From positions 559,382-623,381 of the forward strand of contig OZ026567.1 in NCBI GenBank assembly GCA_964020155.1: a DNA stretch of 64,000 nucleotides. Direction: 5' to 3'. Of the stretch, positions 44,931 through 61,842 are shown one piece after another. Numbering within the stretch: position 1 is the first letter of the stretch; every line of letters starts with the position of its first letter. Both the position numbers and the translations under genes were made by a program. The notes below the pieces were generated by a model. That model searched no databases and was not told the origin of the DNA. It was given only the letters and a program-made list of their open reading frames with translations. The stretch comes from Chondrilla cf. caribensis (lineage: Eukaryota; Porifera; Demospongiae; Chondrillida; Chondrillidae).

Positions 44931-47900
44931 ATGAAAAGACGGAATCTGTCCAGCAATTTTGATCAAATTGGATGTTCTTACTCTCACAAGAAGAGGGAGC
45001 GTAAAAGAATACTAATCCAATCCAATCGTCATTTCCTCCTCTCAAGAATGTTCCAATCTCAGAACATTAGCTTCTTCTTTGTCAGTTCCCTCCTTTGTCT
45101 ACTGCTGTGTTCCTCACCACCCAGTGACACATGGAGTCTCCAGGACCTTGCCATATTTGTAGTGGTATTGTTCACCAGTGATACAGAACTGGTGTTGAGT
45201 GGCATTCTCTACAAAGCCATTCAGGGGATGGTACACTTGATGGGATGTTGGATAACTTTGAGATCACTCAAATCAATGACATGTAACAGGAAACCTTGTG
45301 CAATCCTCTTTCTGTTGAAAGATAAGTTATTTTGGTATTACATTTGTGCTGAATTAAAAAGTCGAATGATTTCATTGGTTAAGATTTTCATTAAGCATCT
45401 CAAATTGAGGGACAGGAGAACTGCTTCTATTTTTGAGCTAAATGACATAAGCCATGTCAAATCTGATGAGAAAGTTATCCCACTTCCCTTCAAACAAGTG
45501 GGTTGTACATTAAGAGTTTGCAAAATGCCTAGTGTAGCCAGTCACCACTTGGTACTTCCTCTCTGCTGTGGTATGCAAGTCTTTGTGAAAACCCTGACTG
45601 GCAAGACTATCACTCTTGAAGTGGAGCCAAGTGACACAGTTGACAATGTGAAGGCCAAGATTCAAGACAAGGAAGGCATCCCACCAGATCAGCAGCGTCT
45701 TATCTTTGCCGGCAAACAACTGGAAGATGGTTGTACTCTCAGAGAAACCAACATTCAAAGAGAATCAACCCTTCACTTGGTACTTCGTCTCCGTGGTGGT
45801 ATAAATATCTTTATAATAACCTTGAGTGGCAATACAATCACTCTTGAAGTGGACCCAAGGGACACAGTTGACAATGTGAAGACCAAGATTGAAGACAAGG
45901 AGGGTATCCCACCAGATCGACAACGTCTTCTCTTTGATGGCAAAGAACTGGATGATCGTCTTAGTCTTCGAGACTACAACATAGGTTACAGAGAGGAGAC
46001 TCTCAACTTATTACACCGTTCTGCCCCACATATAGAAATCTCTGTGGAAACACTCACAGGCAGAACAATTTCCCTCACAGTTGATAATTGTAACACTATT
46101 GGTAACCTCAAAAGTAAGATTGAGGAAAAGATTGGTGTCCCAATAGACCAACAGTGTCTTCTTTTTACAGACCAACAACTGGAAGACAGACGTACCCTAT
46201 GGTACTACAAAATACAGGAGAAATCTATTCTTCACTTGCTGCAACCATTTCTAGAAAGTATTCCAATCTTTGTGCAGTTCCCAACAGGCGAGACAAGGTG
46301 TTTTGAATGTGAACCAAGTGACAGTGTTGCCAACCTCAAACACATCATTCAAGGACGAACAGAAATTCCACAAAAACAGCAGATCCTTACCTTTGCTAGT
46401 GAACAACTGGAGGACACATGTACTCTATCGCACTACAACATTTGTAGTTCTTCCACTCTCCACCTTGGGCTGCGTTTTCTTGAAACTGTACAGGTGTTTG
46501 TGAAAATCCCGTCTGGTGAGACAATCTCTCTTAGCATGAACCTTAGTGACACTGTTCACAAGGTGAAGACTGAGCTTCAGGATATAACGAATATACCATT
46601 AGTCACCCAGCATCTCGTCAACGTAGCTAATGAAGATCTGAAAGATTTTTATACTCTGAGAGATTACAACATTGAGAGTAATTCCACTCTCAGCTTAGTG
46701 TATGCTGATTCCATGCAATACTACAGCGATCAATATCAAAGAGCTATGAAGGAGAATCCAGTAGTGACACTGAGGATAGCAAAGGCCATCACCACAGGAC
46801 CTCCTCGTGTGGGGAAGACCTGGTTGAAGAGTCTTCTGTTGGGACAACCTCCTCCAAAAAAGAGCCTCAGTACCCCAATCCTCGACAAAGCAGTTACCAT
46901 TTCTGTACCAGACCCAATCCAGAGTGAGGTTCAGTACCATAGTGATCGTGTGCTCTTGATATCCTCCTCCAGTGGATGGAGTGTGGTAGATGATGTGACT
47001 AGTTTGAAGTCACTTTTGAGTATTGTGCAATCTGAATTGAGTACAAGTCAAATTGCTGATCGACCACCTACCCAAGAAACTACTGGTCCACCACCTACTC
47101 AGCGAACCACTGGTCCACCACCTACCCAGCACACTACTGGTCCACCACCTACGCAGCAAACCCCTGGTCCACCACGTACTCAGCAAACATTTTCCAACTG
47201 TTTTGCTATTGACGATGATGTGAAAGGGGGAATGTTGGTACCAAAGGTTACTGGACAAGTCTATGATTTCAATAGAGTGGGTGAATTGGTCCAAGAAGCA
47301 CTCAATAAACTCGACGACTCAGTAAAAGGTGTCAACCTACAAGGCAAGAGATTACTGCAGTTCATTGACACTGGAGGTCAGCTTGCCTTCCACGATATCC
47401 TTCCTCTCTTCCTAACAACACCAGCTGTTTACCTTCAAGTCTTCAACATGTCACAACCTCTGGACTCACATCCCACTGATGCCGTGAGACTGGAGTCAGG
47501 ACAGGTATCCTCGGAGGAGTCTCCTTTCACTAATAAGGAGCTCCTCATCAGATCTCTCACTAGTATTCATTCTCTGTCAGACAGACCTGTGAATATCCCA
47601 GAATTCGGTATTGTAGACACTCTACACAAATCACCCACTCAAGTCCTTGTTATCGGTACTCACAAGGACAAAGTACCACTGTATGAGCTCCCAGAGACCA
47701 TTGGCTGTATCAGTAAATCCATTGGAGATGCTATCAAGGACAAACCCTTTGAACGAGATGTGATCATCCATCCAGAGAGCGGCCACTACTTCCATCCAGT
47801 CAACAATGCACTGTACAGTCAAGAAGTGGAGGAGAGGTCAGATACTAATCAGCTAGTTGACTTCATCAGAGATAAAGTAGCTGCAAACTGTGAGCGTACA

Positions 47901-50014
47901 AAGTGTGATGTCCCTATCACCTGGCTACTGTGTCAGACTGTTCTTAGTATACACTCGAAGGAACCTTTTCTCCCATTCAAGGATTTCCTCACACTTTGCC
48001 TGAAGCATCATTATGTGAAGACTTCCTCTGAATGTGCTGCCATGGTTCACTTCTTTCACACCTTGGGTCTGTTCTTCCACCATCACACTGGACTCCCCGG
48101 AGAAGTTGACCACTTGACACCAGGTAAAGATGACTCCAATAGCACCTGCTTGATCTTCACTGACCCCTCCTACCTGTGTCGCAACATCACCAAGCTTTAC
48201 ACTGTTCAGTTTGAGAAGCACCCCAGTGGAAGGAAGAGAGAGTTGAAGGAGAAAGGCATCCTTACTCTTGACACATTAGAGGAAGTAGGAGTTGATCAAG
48301 AACTCAATGGAGAGTGGCTCATTGGTCTAATGTCAACTCTTGGGATCATAGCAGCTGTTCCTGGAAGAAGAAAGGACCAGATAGAATACTTCATGCCTTC
48401 AGCATTGCTTCCAAGAGAAGGAATACAAGTTCCCGAGAGGAAAGACGTATCTAAAGTGATGGCTATTTCCTTCAAGGACAGGAACTACATTCCTTGTGGA
48501 GTGTTCCCAACAGCAGTCACTTATCTCTTATCAGAGCCAAAATGGTCCATCCTCACAAAGTGGTCCTCACGAACCACAATGTACTTTGAGGTTGGAGGAG
48601 CAGACTACGTCAAACTGACAGATACCAACTCCTTCATCAAAATGGAGGTCTCCAGTGATGATGTCCTGTCTCCATCGAGCTACCGTTCCTATCGTGACAC
48701 TGTATTCACAGCTGTGGAACAGTCGTACTCCAGACTGTACAAAGTGGAGGATACCACAGGGATCCTTGTTGTGGGGATGGTGTGTCCTCTAGAGGAGCAC
48801 AACTATGAAGGAAAGCATTTTGCCAGCCTTATAGTCACTAAGGACAGTGGTACCTGCCTTTTAAGGTGTTATAGATCCTTGGAGAATATTCGTATGGAAC
48901 CTTTACAGATGTTTTCAAGATTATCTCACAAGGTACAAAGTAGTCTAATGTAGCCAGACTTTATTCCTCCATTTTCATTCTACTATTCAGTTGATTACAC
49001 AATGGGGAATACCTTACCTTTCAGTGATATACAATACTCCCACTGTTTGACTGTTTGAAGTAGTTAATAATGTGTTCTCGTGTACTTCTGTAGGCTGTTA
49101 TCTCTGAGCAGCACACTTCACCAGAGGTCTCCAAAGTGAGATTGAGTGAGTATTACTTTGAGACTATTCAAGTGCTGCTTTATATTTCATTTATTTGATG
49201 TATATTCCCTCGGTAGAGTGGCTGATGGGACAATTCACTGACACTGTACATGACATCCTGAAAGATGGCACCCATGAAGAAGTTGACATGGTTCATAAGC
49301 TACTGTTGAAGCAGGGGGAGGAGATGACAGAGTTGGAAAGAGAAGCTGATGTATGTCTTTGCAAGCTTCAAGACCAACATAGTCGTCAAGTATTGCATCA
49401 AGCGGAAGAGAAATCTTGGAAAGGTTGGTATTTGTATAAAAGTTTTACAACCATTATTTTCTCCGTGTACTCCTGGACCAGGTGTATAATAGTTGTATAT
49501 AGGTATATAGTTTTGTTCTCTCGTATATAGACCTTTTTACGGAGGAGTGTGCAGAGTAGTTCCTCCACTGGTTGTGTACAGTCCTCTCACTCACACCACT
49601 CTACATTCATAGCAGGTTTTGATATTACCCAATAAGCAATGGAATACATCTCGTTGTTGCTCAATATTATGTACATGACCTGGGATAGTCTGATGATTGT
49701 TATTCTGTTATTTTGTAGACATGACACCATCTGACTGTTCCTTCCCTTTCATCTTGGAGAAAGTCCCTGATTGGTGTCCCCTTGCAATAGGCCTTGGTGT
49801 GCCTTTCGACAAAGTGAAGTCCCTACAAGCTGATCGCAAAATGGATGCCTTCGAGGCTCTCAAACTGTGGCAATCCGAGCATCCAACTATAACCAGAGGA
49901 TGTCCCCCAACCTGGGAGTTCTTGTTGAAAGCTGTGAACGACTGTGCTTCTCCTCGTGTCAGCAATGAGATAGCTGAAAGGGTAGCCGTAGAGGAGACAT
50001 GGTCTATTCAGTGA
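44931..50014 (+). CDS. Unit D: ubiquitin-like repeats-Roc-COR-Death fusion protein
   Basis: Exons 44931-48932, 49094-49145, 49217-49423 and 49719-50014 splice in phase (about 1,518 aa). The start is the ATG at 44931, matching unit E. Ubiquitin 1 (from residue 215) is near canonical and ends RLRGG before Ile. Repeats 2-5 diverge step by step: they keep the 76-residue spacing and hydrophobic pattern but lose Gly-Gly and many surface residues. The GTPase keeps its P-loop GPPRVGKT (623-630), DTGGQ (813-817) and GTHKDK (909-914). Between P-loop and DTGGQ is a Pro/Thr tandem repeat (T-G-P-P-P-T-Q type, about four copies). The COR-like region and Death exon are nearly identical to unit A. A signalling role is inferred from domain families. 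Confidence 0.85.
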
Positions 50015-50740
50015 ACATACAGGTATGATATATGACATACATGCAGTGTTCAGTGTGTGAACCAGGTGACCAACCTGTGTACATGTGTGTATACAGGTGG
50101 TGGTATCCCACTAGGAGGTAGCTACTGTACTAATCTCTCCTGTTGTGATGGAATCGTACTGAGTCATTCCTTCACTGGTACAAGTATCTCAATGTACTTG
50201 TAGTGAGGATTGTGTGTTATCGGTGCTTCCTGAGGTATTGAGCAATGTGGGCCTCAACCACTGAACGTTATGTACTCAACAATCTCCACAGTTGTCCTGT
50301 TTCTAGTTTGTCTGGTACAATGGACCTCTTCACCACAACACACTTGAGACGTCTGTAGAACAGTCCCTCACATAACAGTACATCTTGTGGACACAGATAC
50401 ACTCACACACACACAGTAATGGTAGTGGTTCCAGTGTCAGTGGTGACCCTAGACATGAGAGTGAGGAACCGAGGGTGAGGTTGTGAGAAGTCCGACTGTA
50501 TCAGAGTGTAGAGCTGTGATATGAGGGGGTGGAGGTGGGATGTGTTAACGATATTCATGAGATGTCATTCTATTCCATCTGTTTATTGTATTGTTTCATT
50601 TGATATCCCTCTTCTACAGGACTGGTAACATCCTACCACTTCGAGGAATTTGAAAGTTGAACTATCTATTTTTCGGACATAGCAGTGCATGTGTGTGTGT
50701 GCAATGTGGTAATTATTGTAGTGCGTGAGATTCTCCAATG
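50015..50740 (+). repeat. 3' flanking block after unit D
   Basis: Almost identical to 10312-11040. Non-coding; it joins directly to the next leader, marking the unit boundary. Confidence 0.6.
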
Positions 50741-51345
50741 CGTGTGCGCGTTATTAGTCGTTATTCCCCGTTAAGGAGTACGAGCAAAAAGTTTGCGTAG
50801 GTCGTTTATTGAGCGTCTGTGGTCGAGGATAACATTCTGAAGCTGCTATATAGTGGTCTATTGAGTAGTCGGGAATCTTATATATTTTTTCGATATATTC
50901 TTTGATATATTCTTTGTATACACAAGTCTCCGTCGAGGTAAGTTTATAAGTAGCTTGTATCTGTGATCGATTAATGAAGCCATTCAGTCGATATTGGCCG
51001 ATTCAGTATGACTCGAGATTTGGTGTGTGATATTAATTTTTATCGTTTATATAACTAAATTAACTACCTGCTGCTTTATTTCATATACAGTCGGAAAGCT
51101 TAAGGTCGAATCTTTGGATATTCCCCATGAACGGCAGTGGATCTTCGAAATTCGATGAGGTAAGTAACTTGTGTGTGTATGATTATTCCCGTCGTACCGT
51201 TGAAACATAGATCATCTCATCGGGCTTGTATGACTGCGGTGATACACATGTCAATGACCGCGGTCTAGGCGCTGCAGATGATCCATATCGCTTATGTGTC
51301 AGGACTACTGAGAACAGCTAGCTGTAGAGTATAACTAGCGGCATT
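50741..51345 (+). promoter_or_regulatory. Leader block L1, copy for unit E
   Basis: Homologue of 252-816. Putative untranslated exons end at 50937 (GTCGAG then GTAAGT) and span 51091-51159 (acceptor ATACAG, donor GTAAGT). The block carries GAGTACGA where PARL has its GAGTATGA start. Confidence 0.5.
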
Positions 51346-52020
51346 TATAGTGTCATGACGGTACTACATAGGAACATAGTATAGCCTTTTAGTTGAGTCA
51401 GAGTGAGAATATCGATTGTATATTGTACGACTGGGGTAATGTATTGTGGAACTGTTCACTGTAACGGAGTGGTGCTTATCGGAGGTATGTACGTACTTGT
51501 TGGTGAGAACCCAGTTCCTCAATATTATATGAAGAGTCATGTATTATTCATGTATAAGTTGACTCACTCCCCACTTGAATCTGGACCCTCAGTCACACAT
51601 GGTCCTATGAATCCATCCATCTGTGAATATTGAGCACTGCATATTGCTGCTGGTATCCACTCATGATTACTGAGGAGTGTATATGTCCAGTTTGCTTGTA
51701 TTATTGTGATGGTTAATTCTACTGTTGATGTGGTCATAGCATTACTTGTATGTATCTCTACCTATAGCTGTTGCTGTGTACCTTCTGTGGTTGTATACCT
51801 GAACTTTGAACCTGTCAGAACCAAGTGGTAACTGACTGGAACAGTTGGTGAAGAAACCATTGATTGACTCAAAGTATGCAGTAACCCCATAAGCACAATA
51901 GTCTGTAGCAGGTCCAACATAGCATACAGTATATATGTGTGACAAGTTTGTTGTGGAATAAAGTGGACCCTCTCTATAAAGACCACCCTACATGTCCAGA
52001 TAGGGAAAGTGGTCCCAGTA
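51346..52020 (+). repeat. Leader block L2 (unit E)
   Basis: Homologue of 2586-3240 and 11576-12240, with no telomere-like replacement and no foldback insertion. No gene is seen. Confidence 0.6.
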
Positions 52021-52030
52021 GACAGGCAGT

Positions 52031-53480
52031 TTCTGTAAGTTGTCCCTGTAGGCGGTCCCTGTAGGCAATCCCTGTATGAGGTCCCTGTAGGCGGTCCCTG
52101 TAGGCGGTCCCTGTAGGCGGTCCCTGTAGGTGGTCCCTGTAGGTGGTCCCCGTAGGCGGTCCCCGTAGGCGGTCCCTGTAGGTGGTCCCTGTAGGTGGTC
52201 CCTGTAGGTATTTCCTGTAGGTGGTCCCTCTAGGTGGTCCCTCTGGGTGGTCCCTGTAGGTGGTCCCTGTAGGTGGTCCCTGTAGGCGGTCCCTGTAGGT
52301 GGTCCCTGTAGGCGGTCCCTGTAGGTGGTCCCTGTAAGTTGTCCCTGTAGGCGGTCCCTGTAGGTGGTCCCTGTAGGCGGTCCCTGTAGGTGGTCCCTGT
52401 AGGCGGTCCCTGTAAGTTGTCCCTGTAGGCAATCCCTGTAGGCGGTCCCTGTAGGTGGTCCCTGTAGGTGGTCCCTGTAGGTGGTCCCTGTAGGTGGTCC
52501 CTGTAGGTGGTCCCTGTAGGCGGTCCCTGTAGGTGGTCCCTGTAGGAGGTCCCTGTAGGTGGTCCCTGTAGGAGGTCAATGTAGGCGGTCCCTGTAGGTG
52601 GTCCCTGTAGGTGGTCCCTGTAGGTGGTCCCTGTGGGTGGTCCCTGTAGGCGGTCCCTGTAGGTGGTCCCTGTAGGCGGTCCCTGTAGGCGGTCCCTATA
52701 GGTGGTCCCTGTAGGCGGTCCCTATAGGTGGTCCCTGTAGGTGGTCCCTGTAGGTGATCCCTGTAGGTGATCCCTGTAGGTGGTCCCTGTAGGTATTTCC
52801 TGTAGGTGGTCCCTGTAGGCGGTCCCTGTAGGTGGTCCCTGTAGGCGGTCCCTGTAGGTGGTCCCTGTAAGTTGTCCCTGTAGGCGGTCCCTGTAGGTGG
52901 TCCCTGTAGGCGGTCCCTGTAGGTGGTCCCTGTAGGTGGTCCCTGTAAGTTGTCCCTGTAGGCAATCCCTGTAGGCGGTCCCTGTAGGTGGTCCCTGTAG
53001 GTGGTCCCTGTAGGTGGTCCCTGTAGGTGGTCCCTGTAGGTGGTCCCTGTAGGCGGTCCCTGTAGGTGGTCCCTGTAGGAGGTCCCTGTAGGTGGTCCCT
53101 GTAGGAGGTCAATGTAGGCGGTCCCTGTAGGTGGTCCCTGTAGGTGGTCCCTGTAGGTGGTCCCTGTGGGTGGTCCCTGTAGGCGGTCCCTGTAGGTGGT
53201 CCCTGTAGGCGGTCCCTGTAGGCGGTCCCTATAGGTGGTCCCTGTAGGTGGTCCCTGTAGGTGATCCCTGTAGGTGGTCCCTGTAGGTATTTCCTGTAGG
53301 TGGTCCCTGTAGGTGGTCCCTGTGGGTGGTCCCTGTAGGCGGTCCCTGTAGGTGGTCCCTGTAGGCGGTCCCTGTAGGCGGTCCCTGTAGGTGGTCCCTG
53401 TAGGCGGTCCCTGTAGGTGGTCCATGTAGGTGGTCCCTGTAGGAGGTCCTTGTAGGCGGTCTCTGTAGGGGATCCCTGTA
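52031..53480. repeat. 12-bp minisatellite, longest array (unit E)
   Basis: About 120 copies of GGTCCCTGTAGG(T/C). A higher-order repeat of about 550 bp is visible: 52320-52790 and 52860-53280 share the same order of variants, including GGTCAATG and GTATTTCC. The right end is TTAGGGTTAGGG (about 53486-53498). Confidence 0.95.
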
Positions 53481-53584
53481 GATGATTAGGGTTAGGGTTC
53501 CTATAAGCAGTTGTAGTATGTTAGATAGCACACTACATCAATAAGCCATGCAGAGTAAGGAATTTGTAGCAGATATATTGAATA

Positions 53585-53759
53585 CAGTGAATTCTCGTTA
53601 ATCCGCAGCAGTTCGTTTTCAAAGAATACGGTGGATTAACGAGTTTGACGGAGTAAATTACTGGATATTCATTGGTACTTGTACATTGTATTGGTACTGG
53701 GAATTGTGGCAGAGAAGGTTTGGTAGATAAAGCGGTGGCGAATTAGCGAGAATTCTCTG
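53585..53759. mobile_element. 175-bp pogo/Tigger-like MITE
   Basis: The ends are CAGTGAATTCTCGTTAATCC and its near reverse complement (24-bp imperfect inverted repeat), flanked by TA on both sides (53583-53584 and 53760-53761). The homologous place in unit B (about 13795) lacks it. A CAG start with TA target fits the Tc1/mariner-pogo group. Confidence 0.75.
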
Positions 53760-53792
53760 TATATATTATATGTGCATGCACTATTGGGATAC

Positions 53793-59083
<5,291 letters not shown>

Positions 59084-59493
59084 ACATACAGGTATGGTAT
59101 ATGACATACATGCAGTGTTCAGTGTGTGAACCAGGTGACCAACCTGTGTACATGTGTGTATACACACAGCAAAAACAGATCAGTTGATCCAACCAAAAAA
59201 ATTGGTTGAAACTACTGAAACTCAGGTAACTGAAGAATTCGTTATTCCAACCATGGTTACAATTGGTTGAAACAACCAAATGTACTGTGTTTAAAGCGAC
59301 TACAATAAGCAGTTTGAAACAACTACATGCCATATTTGTTTCAACTAAGAAGTAGCTGTTTTAACGCAAATATGCAGTTTATTTCTACAACACACTTTCA
59401 TTATTTCAATCAAGATCTAGTTACAATAAAGTAAAAATATCATGTTAATCAAGCAAGATGTGTGCTACAAATAATATGTAGTATAGAGTTTAA

Positions 59494-61772
59494 CTAATGC
59501 TGTTGCATGCGGCCCTTGGCATTTGAAATGTCGGTAGAGATGGACAAATATGTTGCTGATTTCTTCCCGTCTATGGGGACTTCGATCACAAACTCAGCAA
59601 GAAAGTTGGCCGCATCTCTGTAAAATCTATGGAACTGCAAGTGGAAAACGTAGTGGGTAGCTAACCACACAAGTATAGCTTTAGGAAAGCACGACAATCT
59701 ACACAGTGGTATGTTTTCCACAAAAATAAAGTAGCTGGGCTCTACATCCTCTGCTAAGAAGCGTCCAATTCGTGGAGAGGTGTTGCAATCATCTTTCGCA
59801 ACATCGTCAGGATTGTCGGAGATCTATAAAAAGTACATAAGTGAACAACAATCCTGCACACTAAGTACGATGAACATCATGCATCTTACTTGATAGTCAG
59901 AAAGCCAGTACTTCAGTGGTGTGACTGTCTTCGCTTGTTTTTTAGACAAAACTGTAAATACTTTCGACAAAACTCTCACTGCTTGAACTTGTTCTGAATC
60001 AGATTCTGCAACTAAAAATAAAAGTAAGATAACCCACTTGATAATTTAAAAAGAGCACAAAGTTACCATTGATGTCTTCAATTTGTCTGGTAGCATCCTT
60101 TTCAATACTTGCCCAATATTGCAGAATTGTTGGCACCCATATCTTCTCCCAGTTAGACTTAAATTTGGGATAGAGATGCCCAACTGTCATTTTCATAACA
60201 AGTTCCATCTCCTGTATAATCTATAAGAGAAAAACGGATCAAAAACAAGATACATTAAGAACCACAGACTCAGACTGTAGATTTCACAAACAAGCTTTCA
60301 ATTTTGTGGTTCTATACTACAATCAACAAAAAGCATATTTTGAAACAGGAATGGAGTTGAACTCCATCATACATGTATACAAATATATGGATATATACAT
60401 ACCACATCTGCCATTGTTAGACCTCCATATTTCTTCAAAATGTCTGCAACGGATGTGGCCGAATTCAAAACAAACTCTCTCCTTTGTACAAATGTGCCCC
60501 TCATAAGTTCAGCAACGATGTCTTTACGGGGTTTATCCTTTTTCAATTCGTTATCCAATGCAATCATGTGCCTTTCATATGTTGTCTCATCAGAGGCACC
60601 AAGGGGGTCGATTGGAGGGTACTGATTTGCTGACTTGCTTTTCTTTTTTGGTGGAGCATCTTCATCACTGTTGTTTTGTTCCCTCACTTGACTTTTCTCC
60701 ACATTGTAGACACGTTCAATCAATCGCTTTTGCCAGGATCCCTGTATACATTTAGTAATACAGTTTTCATAATTCATGTCATTATTCAATTTCCAAACAA
60801 ATTAAAAAATACCATACATTGATGATTGATCACATTTAAAGAGCCAAAAATATATGAATAAATTCAATGTACTCACATAGCCAGTGCCAATGGCATCCCT
60901 CAGGAAGGGATACTTTGTGATCAGTCTTCTAGATGCGAACTCACAAAACTGCCGAGATGGTCTACGGCAATACGTGTACATGTGAACTACTAGATCTCGT
61001 ACAAGTGCATTGCGGGCTTTGGGAGTGATGGATTTGTTACGGATGCATGTCATGATCTCAGCTCTCCAAGTATCAGGGATGGCAAACTTCTTTGGAATAT
61101 CAGACTGAGTATCACTTCTTTCTGAAGACACTGTGGCACTTGTGTCTGAAACACAGTCGGGATCTGATTGCAGAGATAGTGGAGGAGAAAGTGTTGATTG
61201 TGAAGGAGATCCTGCAACAGCTTGTTGACTACATGGGAGGACATTGCCACTCTCCTCTTTCAATTTCTACATATAAAGTGAAGAATGATAGATATGATGA
61301 CACACAATCCCATGTATAGCCACTATTGGACTTCAGAAGGTTAGCTACACACATATTCGCCACACACAAACAAAATGATGTCCGAAATTAAGTTCAGTGA
61401 AGATACAAACGGTTTTAGTTAGCACAGCAAGTGAAATATTTCGTTTTCGTCTATCTATAGTTGAAATTGCCTAATAGGTACCTGTTGCAATCTCAGTAGC
61501 TTCTTCACCACGCCAATAGGCTTTACGATCTCCTTGATATCCATTTCGGAACAGTCCAAAAAGCTTTCACCGTCAATCTGATTACCTATTTTGAGTAATA
61601 TAGCTATAAAACTTAAATTGAGTCAGAATTCTGATTCTTAGTGCACTTTTTAACACAAACTGATTCTTAAACTATATACATGAAAGAAAAATAACCAACT
61701 TTCGAAATCTTCGGCTGTTTCTGATGGGATTCCATTCGTTTCTAACCAATCCTTCAATTCCTTCACATCCAT
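59494..61772 (-). CDS. SAM-domain protein carried by the transposon
   Basis: Seven exons, high to low: 61772-61700, 61585-61482, 61266-60877, 60741-60403, 60220-60067, 60011-59890 and 59823-59494, all in phase (about 503 aa). Residues 1-60 look like a SAM domain: V-K-E-L-K-D-W-L-E at the start and I-D-G-E-S-F-L then D-I-K-E-I-V at the core. A Ser/Pro/Gln-rich linker follows, then a conserved helical region (R-A-E-I-M-T-C-I, Y-P-F-L-R-D-A) and a Lys-rich segment. It resembles multi-copy SAMD3-like proteins of animal genomes, known mainly from repeated loci. No catalytic motif is recognised. It may be an accessory protein of the element. Confidence 0.75.
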
Positions 61773-61842
61773 CTTCTTCAAGCAATTGGCGCGCCCGCCA
61801 AAATGCATATTATGCGGTTGGTTAATGGCTTAATGAATTAAA
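61773..61842. promoter_or_regulatory. Bidirectional promoter region inside the transposon
   Basis: Only 70 bp separate the two divergent start codons (61772 and 61843), so both genes must share regulatory sequence here unless untranslated upstream exons exist. No specific element is recognised. Confidence 0.4.
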
